NCBI GenBank assembly: GCA_021323495.1
Contig: JAJQJO010000147.1
Span: 1 to 8,723, forward strand
Length of the DNA: 8,723 nt
DNA from: Cellvibrio sp.
GTDB taxonomy: Bacteria; Pseudomonadota; Gammaproteobacteria; Pseudomonadales; Cellvibrionaceae
Direction: 5' to 3'
The notes under the pieces were generated by a model. That model worked only from the letters and a program-made list of their open reading frames with translations. It ran no database searches and was not told the DNA's origin. Of the stretch, positions 1-6,123 are shown in pieces. Position numbers and translations under genes: made by a program. Each line of letters opens with the position of its first letter. The first letter of the stretch is position 1.

Positions 1-1
1 C

Positions 2-217
2 CGCAAAGGCAAACCTTTCCAATGTGTTATCGGCACCGGCCGTGTGATTAAAGGTTGGGATCAAGGCCTGATCGGCATGCAAGTCGGCGGCAAACGCAAA
101 CTCCAAGTCCCCGCACATTTAGCTTATGGCGAGCGCCAAATCGGCGCGCTGATAAAACCCTATTCCAATCTGGTATTTGAGGTTGAGTTATTGGAAGTTC
201 TCACCCGGGACGATTAA
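2..217 (+). CDS. FKBP-type peptidyl-prolyl cis-trans isomerase, C-terminal part
   Basis: The last 71 residues of an FKBP-fold prolyl isomerase, an enzyme that interconverts cis and trans proline peptide bonds during folding. The 5' end lies outside the window. The visible part carries the family landmarks in order: VIKGWDQGL (the conserved V/I-x-G-W of the active site), GMQVGGKRKLQVP, the LAYGER strand-turn, and the closing strand LVFEVELLEV before TAA. The usual loop ahead of the last strand (IPPNATL in many homologues) is changed here to LIKPYSNL, so one of the two conserved prolines is missing. The subtype (FkpA, FklB or a short cytoplasmic form) cannot be decided without the N terminus. 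It is followed by a 125-bp gap before the toxin-antitoxin pair and is not obviously linked to it. Confidence 0.93.
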   Translation, partial: RKGKPFQCVIGTGRVIKGWDQGLIGMQVGGKRKLQVPAHLAYGERQIGALIKPYSNLVFEVELLEVLTRDD

Positions 218-280
218 CCGTAGGTTGTAGCGGACGCGCAGCCTGAGCTTGCGAACCCCAACATTCCCGCCCTCAACAGC

Positions 281-326
281 TTGCACAAATTTCAACCAAT
301 GATATACATTAGGCAAAATGTATATC
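281..326 (+). promoter_or_regulatory. Toxin-antitoxin promoter with palindromic operator
   Basis: A perfect inverted repeat lies 16 bp before the antitoxin start: GATATACATT at 301-310 and AATGTATATC at 317-326, separated by AGGCAA. A -35-like TTGCAC at 281-286 sits 16-18 bp from -10-like hexamers (TATACA at 303-308 or TACATT at 305-310) inside the left arm, so a protein bound to the palindrome would block RNA polymerase. AbrB/MazE-type antitoxins commonly bind such palindromes to repress their own operon. The palindrome is directly visible; the promoter assignment and autoregulation are inferred. Confidence 0.7.
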
Positions 327-342
327 CATAGGCACAATCAAA

Positions 343-570
343 ATGCAAATCGCCAAATGGGGCAACAGCCTCGCCATCCGCATTCCTGCCAGCGTCGCCA
401 AAGCACTCTCGCTCAAAGAGGGCGATGAGGTACAGATATTGCCTTCCAGCGATGGTTTTGTCGTCACCAAAGACGAGAGCAAAACCAAAGCATTGGAAAC
501 CATCGCCAGCTTCAAAGGGCGTTTAAACAAGGATTTCCAATTCAACCGGGATGAAGCCAATGAAAGATAG
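343..570 (+). CDS. VapB-type antitoxin, AbrB/MazE/SpoVT fold
   Basis: A 75-residue antitoxin. Residues 5-33 form the AbrB/MazE swapped-hairpin DNA-binding domain (KWGNSLAIRIP, then LSLKEGDEVQIL), which binds the operon's own operator. The tail from about residue 45 is the part that usually wraps around and inhibits the toxin. It ends in FNRDEANER, close to the FxRxEANER ending common in antitoxins paired with PIN toxins. ATG is preceded by a weak AGG about ten bases upstream. The gene overlaps the toxin start, so the two are almost certainly translated together. The adjacent perfect palindrome is the likely binding site. Family and role are clear from sequence; cognate pairing rests on the overlap. 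Confidence 0.92.
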   Translation: MQIAKWGNSLAIRIPASVAKALSLKEGDEVQILPSSDGFVVTKDESKTKALETIASFKGRLNKDFQFNRDEANER

Positions 571-961
571 GATTTTTGTGGACACCAACATCCTGGTGTA
601 CGCACTTTTGGACGACAGCCATAAACAACAAACCGCACTCAATCTCCTGGAATCCGGCTGTGTGATCAGCGTGCAAGTGCTGAACGAATTTACTAACGTC
701 GCCCGCAAAAAAGCAAAACTCGACTGGCAGGAAATTCACGAGCTGAGCAATGCCATTCAAAGCCTCGCTGAAATAATTCCGCTAGATTTAGCGATTCACA
801 ATCGCGCGTTAACGATTGCTGCCAGTCACGGTTATAGTTTTTACGATTCGCTGATCATTGCCGCAGCCAGCGAAACCAACTGCAATGTTCTGCTTTCCGA
901 GGATATGCAACACTCGCAAAAAATCGGCGAACTCACTATCAGCAATCCCTTTAAACAATAA
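560..961 (+). CDS. VapC-type PIN-domain ribonuclease toxin
   Basis: A 133-residue PIN-domain protein. These act as Mg2+-dependent RNases that stop growth by cutting tRNA or rRNA when the antitoxin is lost. The four acidic positions are present: D8 in FVDTNILVYA, E43 in LNEFTNVA, D96 in YDSLIIAAA, and D115 (or E114) in LLSEDMQ. Length is normal for VapC. I chose ATG 560 because GGGA at 548-551 is a correctly spaced ribosome binding site and MKDRIFVDTN is the usual family start. ATG 551, adding three residues, is possible but has no spaced Shine-Dalgarno. The gene overlaps the antitoxin by 11 bp (20 bp from ATG 551). The active site looks intact, so the toxin is probably functional. The RNA target cannot be told from sequence. 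Confidence 0.94.
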   Translation: MKDRIFVDTNILVYALLDDSHKQQTALNLLESGCVISVQVLNEFTNVARKKAKLDWQEIHELSNAIQSLAEIIPLDLAIHNRALTIAASHGYSFYDSLIIAAASETNCNVLLSEDMQHSQKIGELTISNPFKQ

Positions 962-983
962 AAGAAAATTGGGGGTTTTTACT

Positions 984-1087
984 ATGGCTAAATACACAAA
1001 AAAGAAATAGAACTACTAGCCAAACAAATGCGCAGCTATTATTCATTTACATGGTCAAGGTACAGGCAAGCACCTCTTAAACTCTGA
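984..1087 (+). pseudogene. Short broken ORF after the toxin, frameshifted in an A-tract
   Basis: A run of G (971-975) lies eight bases before ATG 984, a plausible ribosome binding site, 23 bp after the toxin stop. As written it gives only MAKYTKKK and stops at 1008-1010. Adding one A to the run at 999-1003 would open a longer frame starting MAKYTKKEIELLAKQMRSYY, which closes at 1085-1087. This looks like the start of a former third gene in the operon that lost one A and was then fused by deletion to the SIR2-like fragment in another frame. I do not recognise the family. A chance ORF remains possible. Confidence 0.35.
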
Positions 1088-1379
1088 TGAAGAAACTCAT
1101 AATCATGCGGAAAATATACGGCCACTTATTCGTGCAGCTTTCGCAGATAGTTCATTGCTGATTATTGGCTATAGCGACGCATCAGACGCGGTCTTTCCAA
1201 TACTTACTCAAGAATACAACGGCAGAGAGAATTTATGGCAGACGGGTATGAGGCCGCCCAAACTAGAATATTGATAGTGCCTTGGAAATGCAGACAATAG
1301 TTTTTTCTACGATTACGCTTCTTGCACAGCAGGAGTATTTGCAGATGTGGAAGCACCTGTTTCAGTGTTGCAAATTTGA
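1020..1379 (+). pseudogene. Remnant of a SIR2-like domain protein (C-terminal part)
   Basis: No intact gene, but one frame has a clear family signature. From about 1038 it reads IIHLHGQGTGKHLLN, then PLIRAAF, then LLIIGYSDASDAVF, then ENLWQTGM. This matches the later half of bacterial SIR2-like proteins (HLHG, the LLNxxxE segment, GYSGExDPVF, NLYW). Two adjacent stops, TGA 1272 and TAG 1275, interrupt it. The same frame then resumes as DNSFFYDYAS, resembling the C-terminal 'FDADxFF' segment of those proteins, before TGA 1377-1379. No start codon is available and the N-terminal NAD-binding half is absent. In life such proteins can be NADases, often in phage-defence systems, but this copy is dead. 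The fragment ends immediately before the next remnant. Confidence 0.72.
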
Positions 1380-1500
1380 ATGGATATTGCGAGCAACAAG
1401 ACTGTGATGAAACGAGTGATCAGATAGGCTTCCAGAACTTCATTATTGATTTAGGTATTTTGTTCAGATATGTCGCGCATCCAGCTTCACCTACTATTAA
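1380..1500 (+). pseudogene. Possible frameshifted N-terminal remnant of a SnoaL-like/ester cyclase protein
   Basis: ATG 1380 reads MDIASNKTVMKRVI and stops at TAG 1425. A second frame from about 1427 gives GFQNFIIDLGILFRYVAHP. Joined by a frameshift, the two resemble the N terminus of SnoaL-like proteins, which typically show NKxxxRRVIEEGFNxGNLDxxDELFAPDYVxH. The match is from memory of the family and is short, so it is tentative. The fragment ends where the oppositely oriented 84-residue gene begins. The stretch 962-1496 contains no intact gene that I can support. Confidence 0.3.
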
Positions 1501-1751
1501 TTCTTTACTCCAAGCCGCCCATCTTCAATTCTTGATTTAATCCCCGCCGCACCCCAAGCGGTGGCTATTTTTGCTTGTTCTTCTGCGCTCATCAATTCAA
1601 AGTTTCCAACAAGTGATTTATCAAACTGTAATTCATCCTGATGAAGTACAGTGCCGGATTCACTGACAATGCGCGTAACGCTATTAGTCGATGGGTTATA
1701 GATTACACTCACGTGAAAACCTTCGTATTCAAATTCCCGGTTATCTGACAT
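1497..1751 (-). CDS. Hypothetical 84-residue protein downstream of the S8 protease
   Basis: A small, soluble, slightly acidic protein that I do not recognise. It has no signal peptide and no membrane segment. The first half looks like beta strands (EYEGFHVSVIYNP, then SVTRIVSESGTVLH); the second half looks helical (MSAEEQAKIATAWGAAGIKSRI). The start is well supported: GAGGGG lies eight bases before ATG. It begins 35 bp after the protease stop on the same strand, with no terminator between, so the two are probably one transcript. A partner, chaperone or inhibitor role for the protease is possible only on grounds of position. It ends against decayed DNA on the other strand. Confidence 0.75.
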   Translation of the reverse strand: MSDNREFEYEGFHVSVIYNPSTNSVTRIVSESGTVLHQDELQFDKSLVGNFELMSAEEQAKIATAWGAAGIKSRIEDGRLGVKN

Positions 1752-1786
1752 AGCAATTTCCCCTCAGTGTTCAGATCGTAAATAAA

Positions 1787-3562
1787 TCAACGTACCCGCG
1801 TTAAACTTTGCACCGTCAAATCCAGCGCCTTATGCATATCCAACCGTGCCGAGTGGCCGACATCAGGATGGTTAAGTTCGTTGTTGCGCTCCGATGGCAA
1901 TATCGGTGAGGTGAGGTCATCTGCATCGGTAGGCTCAAAGTCCGCTTCTTCACCAATCGTCATCGCACTGCGGCGCAACAAGATGCGCAATTGCTCCGGC
2001 TCCAGGTGCGGATTTATCGACAGCATCGCAGCAACCAAACCCGCAACCAGCGGCGTTGCATAAGATGTACCGCAATGTTTCGCCCCTTCTGCGCCGGCTT
2101 GCAAACTTGAACTATGCACACATGCAGCGGCGGTAATATCTACCCGCGTATCGATATTGGACGCGCCGCGTTTTACTACATAGTCCGGATCAGTAACCTT
2201 TGCATCTTTTTTATCGCTGCGTTCATGGCCGCCGACAACCAACAATTGTTCTGTTACAAACGACGATGGCAACCGATATTCATCAAGGCCAGAAAAGGAG
2301 GCTCCGTTGCCGGCCGAATTAATTACAATCACATCGGGATGTTTCATGCGCAACCAGAGAAAAAATTCTTCCAATAATTCTTCGTAACCACTCATCGCCA
2401 GGCCCGATTTGACTAACGAATCCACATCCTTGCCGTCCACATTTTTTGCGCCCACGCGATGTATGCCCCAACTCCAATTGAGCACACGCACACCGTCCTC
2501 AACGAGATTGACTGAGGCGGCGACATTCGCGGTAATTCCCGCATCCGAATTGCGATCTACAATTACATCAAAACCCGGTCCGGCTTTATCAAGCCCGCGC
2601 AAAAAACCTGAATTTCCACCATTATTCCAGCTAGCCGCTAATATTCCGGCAACTGTCGAGCCATGGGATTCCGGTTTTTTTGCATCGCGTGCATACAAAC
2701 AGGTACGGGTACTATTGCGGCGGCAATCACCGAGATAATCGGCAAAATCCGGCGAATCAAAATCGACATCGCGTTCGATAAGGCCGATTTTTATAGGTTG
2801 TGTTTTTAGCGGCTGGCCTTGTGCGGGAACGCGGCGTAAATAAAAATCGACGGCATTAAGAAAACGATTCGAGGCCCACTCACCTTTATTGACGGAATCT
2901 TCATTATGCATTTCACCTTCAATTTCTTTTTCTGCACCGGATTCTTCGATAATTACGGCATCCACACTGACTTCACTGCCGAGCCGCAAGACCAATGCAT
3001 CCCGCTCCATAAGATTGTTGGCGGGTAGACGAAATTGATAGGTATTCAAAGGAGGAATTGCGCCGACGATGCTGGCCTTATATTTTTCTGCCAGCTTGCG
3101 CGCTTCTTGCAGGCCATCAAAATTCTCTTCGACTATCACACTCACCAGATCGATATAGGTTGTGAGGCCATCCATATTTTTGGCGACTTGCTTTTTATTC
3201 GCCGCCACAACATGGCTGCCTTTCATACTCAACCACACCGGATTACTTTTTTCACCGCCCTGCTCCAACCATAGCGGCGCACTTTGGTGATCAGTCGTGG
3301 CGATTTTAATCCGTAAAATTCCACCATTACGTTTCATTACACCGGGCGATAATGCTTTCCCACCCAGCAAAACGCGCAACTCATTATCGATTAGCTTGCC
3401 GTTGGTACTGACACAAAACTCCTGTTCTGCTTGCGCGAAAAAATCGCCGCAGCGTTCAAGACGATCAATACGCAGTGAATCCGCATAAGTACCGCCGGCG
3501 AAAAAGATCGATGATGAAAGAATATAGGCTAACCAATATCGGGGATGACCAATTGCCTGCAT
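1787..3562 (-). CDS. Secreted subtilisin-family (S8) serine peptidase with atypical active-site Glu
   Basis: A 591-residue subtilase. Residues 1-27 are a signal peptide with likely cleavage after TYA, so it is exported. Residues about 135-205 resemble an I9-type propeptide (YIDLVSVIVEE, then LNTYQFRLP). The catalytic domain begins near 255. Active-site residues are H300 (SHGSTVAGIL), N419 (INSAGNG) and nucleophile S500 (CGTSYATPLVAG); LNWSWG at 361-366 is the substrate-binding strand. The Asp block reads IGLIERDVDFD, which aligns E263 with the catalytic Asp of VAVIDTGVD. Six Cys outside the signal peptide (38, 50, 280, 288, 481, 497) fall in close pairs and could form disulfides, fitting a periplasmic or extracellular protein. 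The start has AGAGAGG four bases upstream. Residues about 540-591 are a divergent tail. Subtilase identity is sure; whether it is active is open. Confidence 0.93.
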   Translation of the reverse strand: MQAIGHPRYWLAYILSSSIFFAGGTYADSLRIDRLERCGDFFAQAEQEFCVSTNGKLIDNELRVLLGGKALSPGVMKRNGGILRIKIATTDHQSAPLWLEQGGEKSNPVWLSMKGSHVVAANKKQVAKNMDGLTTYIDLVSVIVEENFDGLQEARKLAEKYKASIVGAIPPLNTYQFRLPANNLMERDALVLRLGSEVSVDAVIIEESGAEKEIEGEMHNEDSVNKGEWASNRFLNAVDFYLRRVPAQGQPLKTQPIKIGLIERDVDFDSPDFADYLGDCRRNSTRTCLYARDAKKPESHGSTVAGILAASWNNGGNSGFLRGLDKAGPGFDVIVDRNSDAGITANVAASVNLVEDGVRVLNWSWGIHRVGAKNVDGKDVDSLVKSGLAMSGYEELLEEFFLWLRMKHPDVIVINSAGNGASFSGLDEYRLPSSFVTEQLLVVGGHERSDKKDAKVTDPDYVVKRGASNIDTRVDITAAACVHSSSLQAGAEGAKHCGTSYATPLVAGLVAAMLSINPHLEPEQLRILLRRSAMTIGEEADFEPTDADDLTSPILPSERNNELNHPDVGHSARLDMHKALDLTVQSLTRVR

Positions 3563-3588
3563 AGATCCTCTCTCAAGGTATATTTCTG

Positions 3589-3648
3589 AAACGTACCTAT
3601 TCTAAACGTACCTATCCTAAACGCGCCTATTCTAAACGTGCCTATCCT
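3589..3648 (-). repeat. Four tandem copies of a 15-bp repeat in the protease leader
   Basis: On the + strand the unit is AAACGTACCTATTCT, repeated four times without a gap. Copies start at 3589, 3604, 3619 and 3634, and the last two positions that vary alternate TC/CC. Copies differ at two or three positions only. On the transcribed strand each unit contains TAGAAT or TAGGAT, similar to a -10 hexamer, at 15-bp spacing. The array ends 26 bp before the protease start codon. It may be a slippage-prone regulatory array or merely a minisatellite. Confidence 0.9.
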
Positions 3649-3727
3649 ATTAGGCCTTTGCTGCATCTGTCTGTGTGATTGGATACGTATTAGTGACAAT
3701 TCAGCATCCGGAATGCTTGGGGCAGCA

Positions 3728-4188
3728 CTATAGCTTCGCATTAAAAAGCATAAACACAGTATCTAAACGTTCAGCAACATCAACCTGATTTTTTGCAATG
3801 AGTATTTCCACCACACACTCAGCCGTACACAAACCTCCTTCGGGCTGATTACGCCTAAGCTGATACCGGGAAAGCTGACGGGGTCTAATACGAGCTCCAG
3901 GCAAGTTTTTTAAATAAGGACTGCGATTAAACATTTTGCGTGCTTCCTGCCAAGTGGCATCCAGCAATATGATACTTTCAAACGATTCAATAGGTGCAAT
4001 GTCTGCATCGTCTACAGGATAAAGCAACGCCACATTTCCACGGTTGATTGCATCCAGCAAAGAAGGATTGGGTGTGTTTCTCGCCCAGATGATTCGCTCT
4101 ACTATTTCCGGCGCAACATTTTTCGCCAACACACCGGTATTGGAGGTGCGCAGTAGCTCGCGTTCATGAGTGAGTAAAATATTTTCAT
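3728..4188 (-). CDS. DTW-domain protein (tRNA acp3U transferase family), frameshifted near the start
   Basis: DTW proteins (YfiP/TapT family) transfer an aminocarboxypropyl group from SAM to uridine in tRNA. The longest uninterrupted frame uses GTG 4132 (134 residues), but homology continues upstream without an in-frame start: THERELLRTSNTGVLAKN is the usual family N terminus. An ATG at 4188, seven bases past the rsmE stop, reads MKIF and then goes out of frame. One extra T in the T4 run at 4176-4179 would give MKIFLLTHEREL and a 153-residue protein, the normal size for this short subfamily. The DxTW signature is LLDATWQEARKM (D77-W80 in that numbering) and the C-terminal block is LRRNQPEGGLCTAE. 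The body is intact, so the shift is either a recent mutation, programmed slippage or a sequencing error. Confidence 0.82.
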
Positions 4189-4195
4189 TAGCTAT

Positions 4196-4924
4196 TTATT
4201 GAAAGTCCCCCCACAAATATTGAACCAAACTAATCGCAGCTACTGGCGCAGTCTCTGTGCGCAGGACTCTAGGGCCGAGCGTAAGCGCGTTAAAGTTTTT
4301 TGCCAGGGCCTGTTCGATTTCACTCTCACTCAAACCGCCCTCGGGGCCAATCAACAAAGTGACGCTTTGAGGTTTTTGCCCGGCGGATAAAGTTTTGCTG
4401 TCGCGATGATGTAACACGAAACGTAAATCGGAATTTACCCGTGGAAGCCAATCGGAAATTTGGATGGGGGCAGATAATTGCGGCAGTAAATTGCGTTGGC
4501 ATTGTTCGCAGGCGCTAACCAGGATTTGTTGCCAGCGATCCATTATTTTTTCCTGGCGATCACCGCTGGTCTTGACTTCGGTGCGCTCGGTAATGAGCGG
4601 GGTAATTCTGGTGACGCCTAGTTCGGTAGCTTTTTGCAATACCCACTCAAACCTTTCGCCACGTGAAATACCAATAGCTAATTCCAATCCCAGTGGCGAC
4701 TCGCGATTATCTGCTGTGTGTTCGGCAATCAATACTGTGACATATTTTTTACTGACTTCATGAATAGTTGCCGCGAACTCGCCGCCCGTGCCATTGAATA
4801 AAATCAGTTCGCGTCCGGCTTGCATGCGCAGGACTTTACTCAGGTGATGCGAAGCGGATTCTTCCAGCTCGACCAATTCGCCGCTCAACAAAAATTGTTC
4901 CGTAAAGATTCGTGGAATTCGCAT
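4196..4924 (-). CDS. rsmE: 16S rRNA (uracil-1498-N3)-methyltransferase RsmE
   Basis: A 242-residue SPOUT-class methyltransferase that methylates N3 of U1498 in 16S rRNA, in the cytoplasm on the 30S subunit. The N-terminal PUA-like domain shows HHLSKVLRMQAG (27-37). The knotted SAM-binding domain shows KATELGV (98-104), SACEQCQRN (137-145), LLIGPEGGLSESE (190-202) and LGPRVLRTETAPVAA (216-230), all diagnostic. I placed the start at ATG 4924 because MRIPRIF is the standard RsmE N terminus and the length is then typical. A frame-open TTG at 4945 would add seven residues and overlap the upstream stop. It lies 17 bp after the toroid gene and 7 bp before the DTW gene's apparent ATG. Confidence 0.96.
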   Translation of the reverse strand: MRIPRIFTEQFLLSGELVELEESASHHLSKVLRMQAGRELILFNGTGGEFAATIHEVSKKYVTVLIAEHTADNRESPLGLELAIGISRGERFEWVLQKATELGVTRITPLITERTEVKTSGDRQEKIMDRWQQILVSACEQCQRNLLPQLSAPIQISDWLPRVNSDLRFVLHHRDSKTLSAGQKPQSVTLLIGPEGGLSESEIEQALAKNFNALTLGPRVLRTETAPVAAISLVQYLWGDFQ

Positions 4925-4941
4925 AGGTTCAGCTTCGAAAA

Positions 4942-6012
4942 TCAATGTTCTATTTTAAGGTTCAGTGCCAAATCAATGTTTTCCAGCGCTGGCTCCAGGA
5001 ATAATCGAGCGGCACCTGTATGTCCAGTAAGGGCATCAGCGGCCAATAAAATAGCGCCGGCAGTCCAGGTCGTTTTTTCGCGTGGCCAGATGACTTGATC
5101 GCGAAAGTTATAACCCGTCCAATAGCCACCATCGTCATCCATAAATTGGTGTAGCCAGCTAAATAAATTAACCGCCTTGGCATGCTCACCCGCCGCCAGG
5201 AGTGCAAGGGTTAATTCGCAGGATTCTGCTACTGTCACCCAGGGTTCATCGCTGACACAGCGGCAACCAATATTGGGCTCAACGAAAGTACTCCATTTGG
5301 ATTCGATGCGCTGGTGCGCGATTTTGCTGTGCACTACACCGGTGAGTATTGGATAAAACCAATCCATGGAGAAGCGGGTCTTGGGCTCCCAGGTGCGGTC
5401 AAAGCATTCGGGGTGACGACGCAAAGTATTGCCTAGGTGCTGCCAGGCTTTATACCAATGAGCCGATTCTTCACCGAGCGTTTGCGCAATCAAAATAGCG
5501 CACTCAACACTTTTATAGATTGAACTTGAAGCGGTAACCAGCGCATCTTTTTTTGCGCTATTATCTTCGCCAACTGCCCAATAAATTTCACCGGTGGGTG
5601 CCTGGTAGCGCAATACAAATCCAATCGCCTTTTTTACCGCCGGGAAGAAATCGCGCAGAAATTTTGCATCTTGCGTTACTAAATAGTAATGCCAGATACC
5701 AGTGGCGATGTAGGCGATAAAATTGGTTTCGCGATGATTTTTATCGACGGCTTCATCACCCAAATAATTCGCCCACCAACTGCCGTCATCAAGTTGTTCC
5801 TGTGCAAGCCATTGATAGGCGTTTCGTGCAGCTGCTAATTCACCGCCAATAGTTAAACCCATAGCGGCTTCAATATGATCCCATGGATCAGCTTTACCAT
5901 TAGCAAACCAGGGAATACAGCCATTGGATAATTGGTTTTGCAAAATATAATTGACCGTCGGGCGCAATAGCGACTCGGGAAAAAATCCTTTGGAAAGCAA
6001 TAGGTTTTTCAA
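4942..6012 (-). CDS. Alpha/alpha-toroid protein with QW-like motif (prenyltransferase/squalene-cyclase-like or six-hairpin glycosidase-like)
   Basis: A 356-residue, all-helical, Trp- and Tyr-rich protein without signal peptide or membrane segment. Evenly spaced helical hairpins with turns such as QLSNGCIPWF, EQLDDGSWWANY (70-82) and MDDDGGYWTGY (291-301) indicate an alpha/alpha toroid. QxxxDGSW resembles the QW motif of squalene/hopene cyclases, so automatic annotation may say 'prenyltransferase'. The catalytic DxDD of those cyclases is absent. Acidic aromatic motifs DPWDHIEAA (42-50), MDWFYPILTG (216-225) and EKTTWTAG (312-319) instead recall six-hairpin glycoside hydrolases. I chose TTG 6012 because AGAGGGG lies seven bases upstream; TTG 6018 would leave almost no spacing. 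No ATG is available. Placement behind a glycosyltransferase and a methyltransferase suggests action on a glycan or glycolipid. Confidence 0.78.
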   Translation of the reverse strand: MKNLLLSKGFFPESLLRPTVNYILQNQLSNGCIPWFANGKADPWDHIEAAMGLTIGGELAAARNAYQWLAQEQLDDGSWWANYLGDEAVDKNHRETNFIAYIATGIWHYYLVTQDAKFLRDFFPAVKKAIGFVLRYQAPTGEIYWAVGEDNSAKKDALVTASSSIYKSVECAILIAQTLGEESAHWYKAWQHLGNTLRRHPECFDRTWEPKTRFSMDWFYPILTGVVHSKIAHQRIESKWSTFVEPNIGCRCVSDEPWVTVAESCELTLALLAAGEHAKAVNLFSWLHQFMDDDGGYWTGYNFRDQVIWPREKTTWTAGAILLAADALTGHTGAARLFLEPALENIDLALNLKIEH

Positions 6013-6042
6013 GAGCAATCCCCTCTCTTGGCCGAGCGCCCG

Positions 6043-6063
6043 CTTCCCTTTTGTAAAGGGGAG
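6043..6063 (-). other. Short hairpin in the methyltransferase-toroid gap
   Basis: CTTCCCTTT (6043-6051) and AAAGGGGAG (6055-6063) pair over nine positions, one of them G-U on the + strand, around a three-base loop. No T-run follows on the transcribed strand, so it is not a standard terminator. It sits in the only sizeable gap (111 bp) of the five-gene run and could be an RNA-processing or attenuation site, or a dispersed repeat. Confidence 0.45.
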
Positions 6064-6123
6064 GAGTTATTGTTGCCAGCTTTATAAGATGGTTGGAATG
6101 TAACCACTTTCATCCTATGCAGA

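Noticed and set aside
309..638. - strand open frame of 109 residues
   Set aside because: Covers the antitoxin and toxin genes in antisense; product looks random.
1322..1540. 72-residue + strand open frame as an intact gene
   Set aside because: No ribosome binding site; its first part overlaps the SIR2-like remnant in another frame and its end overlaps the 84-residue gene. Only the middle portion looks like a remnant of something real.
2409..2738. + strand open frame of 109 residues
   Set aside because: Antisense to the catalytic domain of the S8 protease; no supporting start site or motif.
4921..4945. TTG 4945 as the RsmE start
   Set aside because: The extra seven residues are not family-like, and MRIPRIF from ATG 4924 is the standard RsmE N terminus.
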